Shown piece after piece: positions 47,268 through 59,718 of a stretch of DNA of 64,000 bases. Source of the stretch: Neurospora tetraspora (taxonomy: Eukaryota; Ascomycota; Sordariomycetes; Sordariales; Sordariaceae). The DNA lies in NCBI RefSeq assembly GCF_033439725.1, contig NW_026944388.1, forward strand, positions 2,790,001 to 2,854,000, given 5' to 3'. The translations under genes and the position numbers were made by a program. How positions within the stretch are numbered: position 1 is the stretch's first letter; each line of letters starts with the position of its first letter. Under the pieces are notes generated by a model. That model saw only the letters and a list, made by a program, of their open reading frames with translations, was not told the origin of the DNA and did no database searches.

Positions 47268-49559
47268 ATGCGTGTCAACGCTCTTCTACCGTTGAGCGGC
47301 CTCATTGGCACTGCTCTGGCGGCATGCCCCTTTGCCGACCCTTCTGCTCTTGGTCGCCGTGCCGAGGGCGGCGAGGTTGACGCCCGTGAGAGGTTGAAGG
47401 AGGTTGAGGTCGACGACAACGGCCAATTCATGACGACAGATTTCGGCGGCAATGTTGGGGAACAGTTCAGCTTGAAGGCTGGTGGTCGGGGCTCAACATT
47501 GCTTGAGGACTTCATCTTCCGCCAGAAGCTCCAGCACTTCGATCATGAGCGCGTATGTCTTCCCTGTCATGACGCAATTAGCATGAAAAATCATAGCTAA
47601 CGTGAACTTCGATACCAGATTCCCGAGAGAGTCGTCCATGCCCGTGGTGCCGGTGCCCACGGTATCTTCACCAGTTATGGCGACTGGTCCAACATCACCG
47701 CCGCCTCCTTCCTGGGCGCCGAGGGCAAGCAAACACCGGTCTTCGTCCGCTTCTCTACCGTTGCCGGTTTCAGGGGTTCCGCCGACACCGCCCGTGATGT
47801 TCACGGCTTCGCCACGAGATTGTATGTTTACCACATAACAACCCTTCCCTTCACCTATTGAACAGGGCGTTAACTTGAGTTCAGCTATACCGATGAGGGC
47901 AACTTCGATATCGTCGGTAACAACATCCCCGTCTTCTTCATCCAGGATGCCATCCGCTTCCCCGACCTTATCCACTCCGTCAAGCCTAGCCCCGACAACG
48001 AGATTCCCCAGGCCGCCACCGCCCACGATTCCGCTTGGGACTTCTTCAGCTCCCAGCCCTCCACTCTCCACACCCTCTTCTGGGCCATGTCTGGCAACGG
48101 CATTCCCCGCAGCTTCCGTCACATGGATGGTTTCGGTGTGCACACCTTCCGCCTAGTGACCGAGGACGGCAAGTCCAAGCTCGTCAAGTGGCACTGGAAG
48201 ACCAAGCAGGGCAAGGCCGCTCTCGTCTGGGAAGAGGCTCAAGTCCTCGCCGGCAAGAACGCCGACTTCCACCGTCAGGATCTCTGGGACGCCATCGAGT
48301 CCGGCAACGCCCCTTCGTGGGAGCTCGCCGTTCAGCTCGTTGATGAGGAGAAGGCCCAGGCTTACGGCTTCGACCTTCTTGATGCCACCAAGTTCCTGCC
48401 CGAGGAGTTCGCTCCTCTCCAGGTTCTCGGTGAGATGACACTCAACCGCAACCCTACCAACTACTTCGCCGAGACCGAGCAGATCTCCTTCCAGCCCGGC
48501 CACATCGTCCGTGGTGTCGACTTCACCGAGGACCCCCTGCTGCAGGGTCGTCTCTACAGCTATCTCGACACCCAGCTCAACCGCCACAAGGGCCCCAACT
48601 TTGAGCAGCTCCCCATCAACCGCCCCGTCTCTGGCGTCCACAATAACCACCGCGACGGTCAGGGCCAGGCCTGGATCCACAAGAACATCCACCACTACAC
48701 TCCCTCTTACCTCAACAAGGGCTACCCTGCCCAGGCCAACCAGACCGTCGGCCGCGGCTTCTTCACCACTCCCGGCCGCACCGCCTCTGGCCTCCTGAAC
48801 CGTGAGCTCAGCGCCACCTTCGACGACTACTACACCCAGCCCCGTCTCTTCTTCAACTCGCTCACCCCCGTCGAGCAGCAGTTCGTCATCAACGCCATCC
48901 GCTTCGAGACCAGCCACGTCACCAACGAGCAGGTCAAGAAGAACGTTCTCGAGCAGCTCAATAAGGTCTCCAATGACGTGGCCAAGCGTGTCGCCGTCGT
49001 CCTCGGCCTCGAGGCCCCCCAGCCCGACCCCACTTACTACCACAACAACGTCACCCGCGGCGTCTCCATCTTTAACCAGACCCTGCCCACCATCGCCACC
49101 TTCCGCGTCGGCGTCCTCTCCACCACCAAAGGTGACTCCCTCGACAAGGCCAAGGCCCTCAAGGAGCAGCTCGAGAAGGACGGCCTCAAGGTCACCGTCG
49201 TCGCCGAGTTCCTCGCCCAGGGAGTTGACCAGACCTACTCGGCTGCTGATGCTACCGGCTTCGATGCCGTTGTTGTCGCTGAGGGCGCTGAGCGCGTCTT
49301 CAGCGGCAAGGGCGCCATGAGCCCTCTCTTCCCCGCTGGCCGTCCTAGCCAGATCCTCACCGATGGTTACCGCTGGGGTAAGCCCGTTGCTGCTGTCGGC
49401 AGCGCTAAGGAGGCGCTCAAGAGCGTCGGTGTTGAGGAGAAGGGGGCTGGTGTGTATGCCGGTGCTCAGGATGAGGTTGTCAAGGGTGTTGAGGAGGGCC
49501 TCAAGGTTTTCAAGTTCCTTGAGCGTTTCTCTGTTGATGGTGATGATGATGAGGAGTAG
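47268..49559 (+). CDS. cat-3: Large-subunit secreted catalase (CAT-3)
   Basis: Splits hydrogen peroxide to water and oxygen; in Neurospora CAT-3 is the main catalase of growing hyphae, processed and partly secreted (family knowledge). Three exons: 47268-47552, 47619-47821 and 47885-49559; 720 residues, one more than I recall for N. crassa. The signal peptide is about residues 1-19 ([19 protein letters not shown]). A short propeptide ends at the dibasic site in [10 protein letters not shown]. Active-site features are intact: distal His in [12 protein letters not shown], distal Asn in [12 protein letters not shown], and heme Tyr in [12 protein letters not shown]. The last 150 residues or so form the flavodoxin/DJ-1-like domain typical of large catalases ([24 protein letters not shown]). 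Codons are strongly C-ending, a sign of high expression, and leave long false frames on the other strand. Long empty DNA lies upstream. Confidence 0.97.
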
Positions 49560-50740
49560 ATTTGATAGCGAAGGAAAGACAAAGCGAGGAGGAAAGGGTA
49601 ATGCTTAATGAGCAAATGATGGATGGTTGAGCTTGTTTGAATGTCCATTATCCAGAAGGAGGTTGGTCTTTGGATCAAGGGGGTTAAACTTATTGTACAT
49701 ATCTTTACCTACTAGTACTTAATCTGATAAAAGTACGAGATGCCACAGCAATTTGAATCCTTGCTACTTGATGAGTTGAAGGATGAGAAGAGTTTTTGCT
49801 CTCTTCGCAATGGCAACAATGCACGACATGGTGCATCGCAGGAACTCTGGGTCGCGTGGGTGGCTGCAGAATGGTTTGCCAAGGGGGTTCCGACCTTTCC
49901 ACATCAAGCCATTGGCTTGGGGAATGTTGTTGTCGAAGTCTGGTGATGTCCGGATCATGGTGGCGTGGTGTTGTCTCCTTTGGTTTCGCCCATGGTCCAT
50001 GGTGATATTCGGAAAGCAGTCGTGTGCGGATAGCGTCAGCTGAAGATCGCTGGTTGCACAAACGGAAAAGAGAGGCCGAGATGTGTGTCATTACATTCTC
50101 GTCATACCCGCCCTCGCCTCGTAATCTCGATATCGTGTTTGGTGTTGAAAGATCGAGCAGCTGAAGGGAAGTTGGAGAAGTGAAGTTGGAGAAGTGTAAC
50201 ACTCATGCACTCCCGGCACATTGCCTTGTGTTAGTGCTACTGCCGCCGGCACTAAGCACGCCGTGGGGGCACCGCTTCGGGGTCCACGTGTGCTGGACTT
50301 GGCGGAGCGCTCTGCAACTCTCCCGCTGCAACTGCGCCTACTTGTATGGCTGTGACGTTAGCAGACCCCTATCGCAGCAGATAAGGCTACAGCCGGAGAT
50401 AACGCTAGGCACTGCGACCTGCGGACCTGCGACAACGGGCAACCATCAAGGTGCAGCTGACACACCTTCAACACACCTATCATCCCATCCATCCCCATCC
50501 ATCTCGACGTGTGCGCGCGCTATCATCCCGTGTCGCCGACGCATGACGATCTGATCCATATCCCCGCGATTCTCCACGATCAAATCGTCGAATCAGACAC
50601 ACAACCGGCGAGCGGAAACAGGCAGCCGACACCGGAAGTGGGCTGAATCGCGGAGGACGGCCAAGGCGGTTCCCAACACTCTTTTTAAAGGCGGACTTTC
50701 GACATTTCAAAAACGGCATCAGGGACGTTGACAGTATTGG
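49560..50740. other. Intergenic region cat-3 / nucleoside transporter
   Basis: About 1.2 kb with the cat-3 3' UTR and the promoter of the next gene. Frames in 49705-50202 on both strands show no family features. No gene seen. Confidence 0.6.
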
Positions 50741-52382
50741 ATGTCGGCCGATCAGACAAGCATTAGACTTCGTCCCATACCGACAAGTTCAAACGGAGAT
50801 TCCAGCCATCTCGAAGGGTCGACGACAGCTACCCGTGATAACAAACCACCAACTACCATGGATCGACTAAAGAACTTCCTCACGCCTGTGAAGGCAACAG
50901 ACGAAGAGTACGAGCCATTGACTGACGACTCGTCGACATCCGAGGAGGAGGGAGAGACATGCAAAGACCAGGCGGCCTTCTCATGGATAGAGTATTCCAT
51001 CTTCGTCTTGATCGGCGTCGCTATGCTCTGGGCATGGTATGTTGTTATGCCCTCTCAACAGACCTCCTCAAACAATGTTGCTAACCACCCATTGTCAACA
51101 TAGGAACATGTTCCTCGCCGCCGCCCCCTACTTCCAAACCCGCTTCGAATCCAATGAATGGATCCTGGCCAACTCCCAATCCGCCATCCTCTCCGTCTCG
51201 ACAACCGCCAACATCCTCGCCCTTATCGTCTTGATGAACATCCAGTCCTCAGCCAACTACCCGTTGCGCATCAAGGCCTCCCTGGTCGTCACCATCGCCG
51301 TCTTCGGTCTCTTGGCCATCTCGACCGTCGCTTTCCGCGATGTCTCGGCGACCACCTACTTCGTCTTCCTACTCCTCATGGTCGGCGCCTCCGCCTGGGC
51401 CTCCGGCATGATGCAAAACGGCGCCTTCGCCTTCGCCGCCAGCTTCGGTCGACCGGAGTACACCCAAGCCATTATGGCCGGCCATGGCGTGGCCGGGATT
51501 CTACCCCCCTTGACCCAAATTATCTCCTACCTCGCGGTCCCTCAGCCCGAATCCAACCCTTCCCAAAACACAACAACAACAACCCTCGCCAGTAGCACCC
51601 CCAACACCCCAGAAGCACAACCGAGCACCTCAGCCTTTATCTACTTCCTCACCGCCGTGATAATCTCCCTCGCCACCCTCATCGCCTTCTACCCCCTCGT
51701 CACGCGCCACAACGCGCTCGTCGAATCCCGCCTCATGCAAGACGAAGACACCCAACAACAGCTCCTCTCGCAATCCATCACCTCCCTCGAGGAAGCCGAG
51801 CGACTTCATCGACACTTCGTCAGCCCTTCCCAACTCCTGCGCAAGCTGAACTGGATCGCCGTCTCTGTCTTTCTGTGTTTTATGGTAGCTATGTTCTTCC
51901 CCGTTTTCACCGCCAAGATTTTGTCCGTCCACGACCCCGACTCCTCTTTTACCTCTCCTGCCGGCGGAGGCAGCACGTCGTCCATCTTCGCCCCCGCCGC
52001 CTTCATCCCCCTAGGCTTCTTCTTCTGGAACCTCGGCGACTTGCTCGGCCGGGTATCACCCATGTTCCTCCCATTTTCTCTCCGCGATCGCCCCTTGGCA
52101 CTTTTTGCCGTGGCGGTAGCGAGACTGGTGTTCTTACCCATGTACTTGCTTTGCAATATCCGCGGCAAGGGCGCGGTGGTGGATAGCGATCTGTTTTATC
52201 TGCTGGTGGTGCAGTTGCCGTTTGGATTGACGAACGGGTGGTTGGGTACGAGCAGCATGATGGCTGCCGGAGAGTGGGTGGATGAGGGCGAGAGGGAGGC
52301 GGCAGGGGGGTTCATGAGTATGTGTCAAGTGGGTGGGTTGTCGGTGGGGAGTTTGGCCAGTTTTAGTGTTGCTGGCATCTGA
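50741..52382 (+). CDS. Equilibrative nucleoside transporter (ENT/Fun26-like)
   Basis: Membrane carrier for nucleosides or nucleobases; the yeast relative Fun26 lies in the vacuole membrane and exports nucleosides from it. Two exons: 50741-51036 and 51104-52382; 524 residues. The N-terminal 85 residues are hydrophilic, with an acidic EEYEPLTDDSSTSEEEGE that could hold a vacuolar sorting signal. About eleven hydrophobic helices follow, starting at IEYSIFVLIGVAMLWAWNMF. The loop after helix 6 is Thr/Gln-rich and charged (about residues 250-340). Family landmarks are the ASAWASGMMQNGAFAFAASF helix 4 segment, the FFFWNLGDLLGR segment and the C-terminal GLTNGWLGTSSMMAAGEW. No signal peptide is needed. 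Intron 1 (67 bp) falls inside the first helix. Confidence 0.9.
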
Positions 52383-53419
52383 TGTCGTTGGTGTTAATTC
52401 TTTTTCTTTTTTTTTTTTTGTTTTTATGAAGAGCGAAGAGCGAGAGGTTGGATATGGATGGAGCGGATGCACTGCATGCATGCATGCATATGGTGGTTTG
52501 TGATATGGGACTTGAAAGGTTAGAGGCGTTTAGGTTTTGGATGTGTTAGCGAAAGTCTTGCTAGAGAGATTAGACCTCAGACTAGTAGCTCGTAGCTTTT
52601 TGAAGATATACCCAACAACAACATAAAATAGAATGTCAGTAATTTTTCCAGTACGCAATACACATGGCATTGATTCATCCTACCATGGTGAACATTGGAT
52701 GAGGAAGATGAAGACAGCGCGAGCCAGCCAGCTCAGGATTAGCATCGCAACAAATATCATGTAGTTGAAAGTGTGAACAACGTTGGCACGACACAGGTTC
52801 ATATGGATGTTCCATAGTAGTAAAACGGAGTGAGGAGTCGCATTAACAACCCTGGGGTATTGTAATCCTATGCTTCCCGTACCATCATCCATCTTCATCG
52901 GCCCTTCCCTTCTTCATCTGTTTATCCGTCCGTTTGCCTGGTTGTGGCGGCTCATGGTGTATCTCAAAAAGAACCAAAAACTTTTTCTTCCCTCTTCCCT
53001 TCTCTTCCTACAGTCATCATCTCTTTCTTCTTCCCCTCTCTAGAAGTACACTAGGTACTGCTCTCTCCAGAAAACAGAAAAGAGAAAACCTAACCAAACC
53101 CCCTTTTCTATGTGTGTTGTTCGTTCTTTTTGTAGGCCCACCACCAACCCGCAAACCAATGATATCAATCCGTGAAAAAGAGAGCCAAATGTGCCACCGT
53201 CAGAAAAGCGGTGAGAATCAAAGAGTAATCGATCACGGGGTTCCAGTTCGTGACCCCACCCCTCCGAAACGCCGTTGGAAATCATACAAAAGAAAGAGTA
53301 AAACCCGCTTGCTTGATAAAAAACAAGAAAGGAGGAGCGGAAAACATTGTACAGCAAAATGTGATCGACACACAGAAGAGCGTAAGCAACGCCCGCAACA
53401 TGACAGTCCCCAGGCTCAT
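52383..53419. other. Convergent intergenic region
   Basis: Between the stops of the plus-strand transporter and minus-strand mdm34. It begins with an oligo-T run after 52400 and includes a (TGCA)4 microsatellite at 52473-52489. Probably two 3' UTRs; no gene supported. Confidence 0.55.
52473..52489. repeat. TGCA microsatellite
   Basis: Four tandem TGCA units, self-complementary, in the 3' flank of the transporter gene. Confidence 0.85.
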
Positions 53420-55760
53420 CTATCTCGGTTCATAAGCCGGTGGGGGAATATCATGCTGGTGGCTATCCTCCCAGAAACCAGGATTGCGGTTCTTCTCGTC
53501 GTACACACGGCGAGCAATCTCACCCGCAATCTTGGTAATCCAAGCTTGCTCAAGAATCACCGAGGACATATCTGGTTGTGGACCAGCACGTCCCCACTGC
53601 TGTTGCTGCTGTTGCTGGAACTGCTGCTGCTGGGCCTTGCCGTCTGCATAGATTGGCGCAGTGGCCTCGGCCTTTTCGGACGCTCTGCTGGAATACGACG
53701 GCGGCCTCTCCTGCGCTGACGTTTGTGGAGCTGGGCTGCTGGGGAACATGGAAGGCTGGCGAGTATACACATGTTCCTGGGGAGAGGTAACCCGCGAGGG
53801 CTGGGCAGTCACGGGCACACTTGGGACAGCAGCACGAGAACCAGACGATTCGGAAGCCCTGGGAGATGTGGTGGCGTCTGTGGGAGGCCTGAACCTCACC
53901 TTGCTCTGGGATGCAGCCAGATCATCTTCTGGTGCCTCCCGTATTGTTGTGGGAATGACAGGTTCAGACATGGGTGCACGGGTCGAAGCTGCCTCGGACC
54001 CGCTATCGCCAGCTTGACTGCTGGTGCTACCAACCTCGCTGACAGGCTCGCTCGCCGCCGTCTTGCTACGCAGGTTGACGACCCGCGTCTTCTTCTTGCG
54101 GCCCGCCTTAGAATGCCTGCCAGAGCCCAGAGACAAGCCCGTAGTGGCGGACCCCATACTCACCAAGGTCGGCCTGGAAGGAGCGTGACCACTAGCCTGA
54201 CTGCTGTTGTCTGAGAAAGTGTAAGTATGAGCACTTCCCTGGAACGAAGACGTCCGGTGGAGGTTAGGCGTAGATGCCGAAGGAGTAGCTGTGGCATCAG
54301 CCTTGTCAGACTGCCCAGCCCAAGCTCTGAACACTACCTCGAGAATGTTCGGTGCTATTAGAGATGAGGTACGGTGAGCATTGGCAAGGGCATCCATCTT
54401 TTCGAGGTTCTTTTGTGAGAACAACGATTGTGTCTCGGGACCACCGTCAAGAGATAGTGACGAAATCTCGACAGGATCCAGACGATGGCCATGCGCATCC
54501 ACAGCGTCCAGTGGTGGTGTTGCCAGCGGGTTTATCGCCGCATCACTTTCCTCCTTGGCTTCCTCGTCCTCCTTTGGAACCTGATCCGGGCACCACAGTT
54601 GAAGCGAGAGACGATGGATGATTGCTGGAAGTTCGTCCATGATCAGGTCTCGCAACTTCATCTCGATGGTTTTTTGGAGGTAGTCCCTAACGAACTGAAT
54701 GGAGTCGAAGGTCGAAGAGACCTTGAGAGATTCGAGAGGGTCATTTCGGAAGACTATTGTGAGACCCTTTTGCTTGGAGAAGACAAGGATGATGAAGGCC
54801 GACAGCTTGATTTCGGACAGGGTGATCTGAAGCGGTATTGTAAGCGATGACGATGCCGTCAGGGGTTCTGGTGACGTGAAGCTGGGCTTGGCGGATATGT
54901 ACGTGTTTAGCGGGTTCGCCTATCAGTTGGTTCATTAGCATCACTCTTGTTAACCCTGGACAGTTTTGGTGTAGCGCGAAGACGTGCAGCACCTGAACCG
55001 CTCGACGAGAAACCCCTGCTAGGCGATTTTGGGAAATTTGAGGCAAGGCGCCAAGGATACCAGCAAAATTTCCAGCTTTCGGGATTTCTCGCGAGCGACC
55101 AAGCCAGCTGAAACACGGACGAGAAGTCGTCTTCTGAAAGTCATGTTGCGTTGTGTTTGTGATCTACACATGAAGTGTATCACCAGTCTTGAGCTTGCCA
55201 GAGCTCTGAGCACTTGCCGCTCCCTTGATCCGAGCAATCGTCATGATCCCCGTCATCATCAAGAGCCCCATGTCCCATGTCCGGAGCACTAGCCACAGTG
55301 GAGCCATGTCGTCGGGGATCGGGTGTTGGCAAAAGTTCGTAGCGCTCGTCCAATGGTTCCTCGGATATCCATGTGCCGCACTGCGCACTGCGCAGTAGCT
55401 GTCTCGACGAATGGTGGGGAGAGAAAAAGTAAAAGCAAAGGTCCGAATATGGTGCGAGGGAGCATATGACAAGAAATGCTGGAAAAGCCGTACCTGCACT
55501 CGTGTTGCCAAAGTCAAGAAGGCGTCGCCTGAATAGCACATTTTGAAAATGCCGCGGAACCTGTCCTCGGCCAAATCTCCTATTTCCAGAATTTCCAGGT
55601 CGGGCGGCACGGAGCCAAGGTTGAATTCGGTCACGAAGATGTCATCGACGATGATGGGAGGCTTGGGCGACTTGTTCAGGGCTGTCGTGAGGAGGTCGCG
55701 TGCCCGTTCGTAGAAGCCGGCGTCGGCCGTCAGCGGCGACCAGTTGAAGTTGAAGGCCAT
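53420..55760 (-). CDS. mdm34: Mdm34, ERMES subunit
   Basis: Outer-mitochondrial-membrane subunit of the ER-mitochondria encounter structure, which passes phospholipids between the two organelles and shapes mitochondria. Two exons: 55760-55494 and 54919-53420; 588 residues. The SMP lipid-binding domain fills about residues 1-200: start [20 protein letters not shown], then [16 protein letters not shown], joined over the intron to [19 protein letters not shown] and [20 protein letters not shown]. The rest is Ser/Pro-rich, with a basic [16 protein letters not shown] patch and a polyglutamine run from CTG triplets at about 53589-53640. The end is [16 protein letters not shown]. The single intron is 574 bp, the longest in the window, yet the flanking codons are adjacent in the family, so no missing exon is implied. 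Exon 1 reads on in frame about 110 codons into the intron. Confidence 0.93.
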
Positions 55761-58154
55761 GTTAAGTTGGCTTTGTCTTTAACCAGACATGGCAATCGGA
55801 GGACGGGTGTTGAATATGGTCGGTTCCGTCGGTGCGGAGGGGATGGACGGGTCGTCGAAGATTGCTGGCCAAATTGCCAGCAATGACGGAACTCGGAATG
55901 CGACCCGGAATGCACGATGCGTTCGATGATGCGCTCGGACTCGGTCGCGCTGTAGTGGTAACAGTCGGGTATTCGACTCCGATCGGAGGTTTGTTGTGGA
56001 AAAAAAGACTTGGGAGTCAGAGGTTGTGCGGTTTGGTGTGGAATTGGTAGAGTTGGTAGCGGGTGTTGTAGGTATGTTCAGGTGCTGAGGTCGGCTGGAG
56101 TTGGAGATTACCGAGATTACAATGGAGTCAGGATGTGGACGGGATGACCATGACGCTATTTTGTGGGCGGGCCTTTTCTGAAATTTTTCGCTCCTTCGTT
56201 CACTGCAGAGACTGCTCTCGTGCAGTCAGAAGCAGGCAAGTGTGACTGTCGTGTGTGAGGGTGCAGGTGGTAGAGGTACGTGGGACGCTGTGTGGCTTGG
56301 GGGTAGCAGTGCGGGTGGCACCGGACCCGCTTCTGACGCTGTCACTGATGTTCACTTGGCAGTCCTTCAGTGGGCTGATATTGGCTGGAGCGGGCGATAC
56401 AACTGGGCGCTTGATATGCTCAACTTTCTGCTCATCAATCGAACTGAGGAATAGCATTGTTTATTCATTGTTTACACTGCATAAGACATGGAAGCGGTCA
56501 GGAAGAATGAAGGCTCAGGAAAGGTACTATAATGCGAGACACTAAGTCCAAGGTACGCATTGAAACACGCCCAATTTGTGATCGAGTGACGCCTGCGAGA
56601 CCAACCAGCCCCACAGCCGTCATACTGGCAAGGACGCTGTCAACATGCCGGTCCTGCGCCACTGAGGTGGGCTTCCATACGTCAAAGACAAAACTGAAGT
56701 TGTGGTGGCATGTCGTCTCTTCAGGGACGGTAGCTGCAACCGCATGATAGCAGTGTTTCGATCTGCTCAATCGGGGCAGGCCGTTCAGCCGTTGGCGAAA
56801 CAAAAGAAAGTGGAAAGGGCGGGAGAAGATGCGGATGCTGTGCGGATGCTCTGCGGAAGGTACTCGATGCCATGGGAAGGATGCAGTGGCAGCAGTGGTG
56901 CGCTCTTGCCCTGCTGTTGTGAAGCAGCCAGCTGGACACATGGAACACGCAAGGGCACTTTTACCCCCGAGCGGCCTCGCCAATGACGACGCGGAGCCTC
57001 CCACCAAGACATCCAAGACAGCCCAGGAGAATGAGGGGAAATGATCCAACGCAGAATTCAAAGTCAACCTAGGCATATCGCATTGACGCATTGTCCCATC
57101 GATCCACAGTCGTCCTATCCTCAATGACCGATCCCATCCTCAAGAAACAATGTCTCGGCCGTCATTGGAACGGACTGAGCGGTTAGGGCCCTTCAAGTGG
57201 ACCCTGATAGCCTCGGGAATGCGGAGGGGCAAGGTAAGCCTCACCAGGCAGGGAGGGCCCGGAGACCCCTTCGACTTGGACCCTGTGGAGAGGAAGGCAC
57301 ACGGCCCCGTCGATATCCGTGAGGGGTTACTCATCGTGTGCTTTGTGAGAGAGCCGAACAGCCACATTTCTTTGGCCCTGGGCACTGATGAATCTTGTCC
57401 GTTATCCGTCGTTATCGGATCCGTCGGCAGAACCGTCACATTTCGGGAAGCCTCGGTTTCTGGGGTACTGTATTGTTTCGAGATGGAGACCGGGCTCTCC
57501 GGGGCACCGGGCGGGGGTCATGAAGATGAACCGATGTTCCGGTGTCGGTGGGACGCCGTATCTTCCGGGGTACGGGGTACGTACTGTGTAAAGGTTCCCC
57601 AAACACCTACCCTGTGCTTGTACGCCGTTGCACTGTGCACACATCACAGCGGCTTTGTATTGAGCTGAATGTCCAATTCTCAGTTCAACTGTGGTTGAAG
57701 TAGATGCATGGAATATCTCTTCTTTCATATCCGTCTCTTGAATCAAAAAGCATCTGGAACCATGGGCCCAAAGAAACTGCAGTGGCCAGGGACTACGTAC
57801 ACAATCAAGCCAGAATCAATAATATTTGACGTATAACATCATGATATCAGACGAACTCCCTCCTTATTGCCCTATGATCTTCGGCGGCAAGAACAACTCA
57901 GTCAAGTTTCACTCTAGATCTCAGGGCCCTCAGGGTCGCCCTTTCGTAGAGGTAGTGTAGAGCTCATCATTGCCAAGGCATCACTTCATTTGCTGCGCCC
58001 GTTTTGGTTTACATGTTGAAACAATTCCTACCTCAGCTGAAACCTCTCCTCCTTTCAACGTCATATTGTCAATCAGCAACTCCAACGGAAAACAACAAGC
58101 CAACCACGATCATTCCCTTGTTCAAGTTGCAAACAAAGTACAGTAAGCATAATC
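55761..58154. other. Intergenic region mdm34 / IPK1
   Basis: About 2.4 kb with the mdm34 promoter at the left and the IPK1 promoter at the right. Open frames of up to 208 codons (56498-57124 minus, 57150-57668 plus) overlap on opposite strands and show no domains, so none is called. Confidence 0.5.
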
Positions 58155-59437
58155 ATGTCACCAAAACCAGTAGCAGACCTAGCCCACTTGAAAGGCACCA
58201 ACTGCCAGTTCAAGTTCATCGGCGAAGGCGCCGCCAACATAGTCTTTGAGGTTATCTTTCCCGAAGACATCACCACCACTCAAGATGATGGCGATAGCAA
58301 GATCTTGAGCATCTTACAAGGTCACTATCTCTCAACCCCTGTTTTACCATATGTCGAAACACCAATACTAACATCATCTACAGGAAAACTCCTACGAGTA
58401 CCAAAGGCAAACACCAAAGCCTTCACCCACCCCGAAATCCTTCAGTACTGGGAGTCATCCATCAGCCCACTCTTCGATAACCCTCAGGAAGATCTAGTGC
58501 AGCAGTACCTTATTCGTCTAGACAACTCCATCGTCTCGCAGCTCAATGATGTTCTAGCAGAGGAAGACTTGCAGCGCAGGTATGATTTCCAGGGAACCAA
58601 GGTAGCCGAGGCGGAGTATGGCATGTTGGTTGAGGATATGAGGAAGAGTTTGTCCCCCTTTCCCTTCCCTTCCCTTTTCCTCAATCCCTTACTAACACAA
58701 AAACCCCAGAATCACCAACAGACCTCCTCCTAGAATTCAAACCCAAATGGCTTACCCCCTCCCCCTCCGCCCCCTCCAGCGCCACGCGCTGCCGTAACTG
58801 CGCCCGCGAAGCCTACCGCCTACACAAATCGCTTCGCTCCTCTTCTTCCCTCACCGAAGACTCATCCGCTCTCACCAGTAACCCACCATTCTGCCCCCTT
58901 GAGTATCTATCCGCTCAGTCCTCGCCCTCTTCTCTAGCTCGCGTTATTGCGTCTATGAACCTCTCCGCCACCTCCGCTTCTTTGGACACCGAGCCAGCGA
59001 CGAGGGAGAACCCCATTGGTGTGCAACCGGCTGTTTCTCTTGACGGCGATGAAAGACAAGGAATGGACCAAGTAAACGAGCGCTACCGCGTCGCTTTGGT
59101 TCACTGGCTGCAAACCAATTCCTTGCTGCCCAAGCTGCGGGACGCGCAAGGGAGCTTAGACCCGGCGCCGGAGGGGACGACGGATAAGGAGAAGCTGGCG
59201 TTGGCGATGACGTTGAGGGATTGTACTTGTTTTGTGAGGATATCAGAAGACTCAAAAAGGGAGGTGACGGTGGAAGCCAAGCTGGCGGATTTGGATAAGA
59301 AAAATTGGGAGGCGAAGCTGGGGTATTGGAAGGGGATGGACGATGTGTTGAAGGAGGGCGGGTATTATGAGGAGGTGGAGGTGCCGAGGGTTGGGACGAG
59401 GTGTTTGAGGGAGGTTGAGGGGGAGGAGTCGAGCTGA
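58155..59437 (+). CDS. Inositol-pentakisphosphate 2-kinase (IPK1)
   Basis: Adds the 2-phosphate to inositol pentakisphosphate to make phytate (InsP6), used in mRNA export and as a precursor of pyrophosphates. Three exons: 58155-58320, 58384-58647 and 58710-59437; 385 residues. The nucleotide-binding start is FKFIGEGAANIVFEV (about residues 19-33), then KLLRVPK after intron 1. The family EFKPKWLTPSP motif (E-x-KPKW) follows intron 2, then paired cysteines in RCRNCAREAY and CPLEYLS. Near the end are LRDCTCFVRI and KLADLDKKNWEAKLGYW, the conserved C-terminal block. Intron 1 (63 bp) has an unusual donor, GTCACT, but a good branch sequence TACTAAC; being in frame, its retention would only add 21 residues. 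A Ser/Glu-rich insert (about residues 190-235) is not conserved. Confidence 0.87.
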
Positions 59438-59718
59438 GAGGAGATGTCCACGAGGTTGACGTGGGGGTTTAGAGCGAGATGGACTGTCAAATGTGACTGT
59501 AATGGTTTGGTGCTGGTTTGTAACACATTCTAAATGATGAACGATAAGACGCCGTATTCCCATACCCAACATTCTAGCAATGCATTTGTGACTCCCGGCC
59601 TCTTTGGCACCCATGTACGCCATAACTCCTTTTATTCCAACTCAACCCAATCCGAGTCATATGATAACAAACGCAGCCTCCGATTCGCCCTCCGCGCTGC
59701 ACGCTCCTCGGCTTCCTT

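Noticed and set aside
48153-49043. 296-codon antisense frame inside cat-3
   Set aside because: A by-product of the strong C-ending codon bias of cat-3; Leu/Val/Glu-rich with no domain.
56498-57668. Overlapping open frames of up to 208 codons on both strands between mdm34 and IPK1
   Set aside because: Opposite strands compete over this stretch, no splice pattern improves them and nothing is recognisable.
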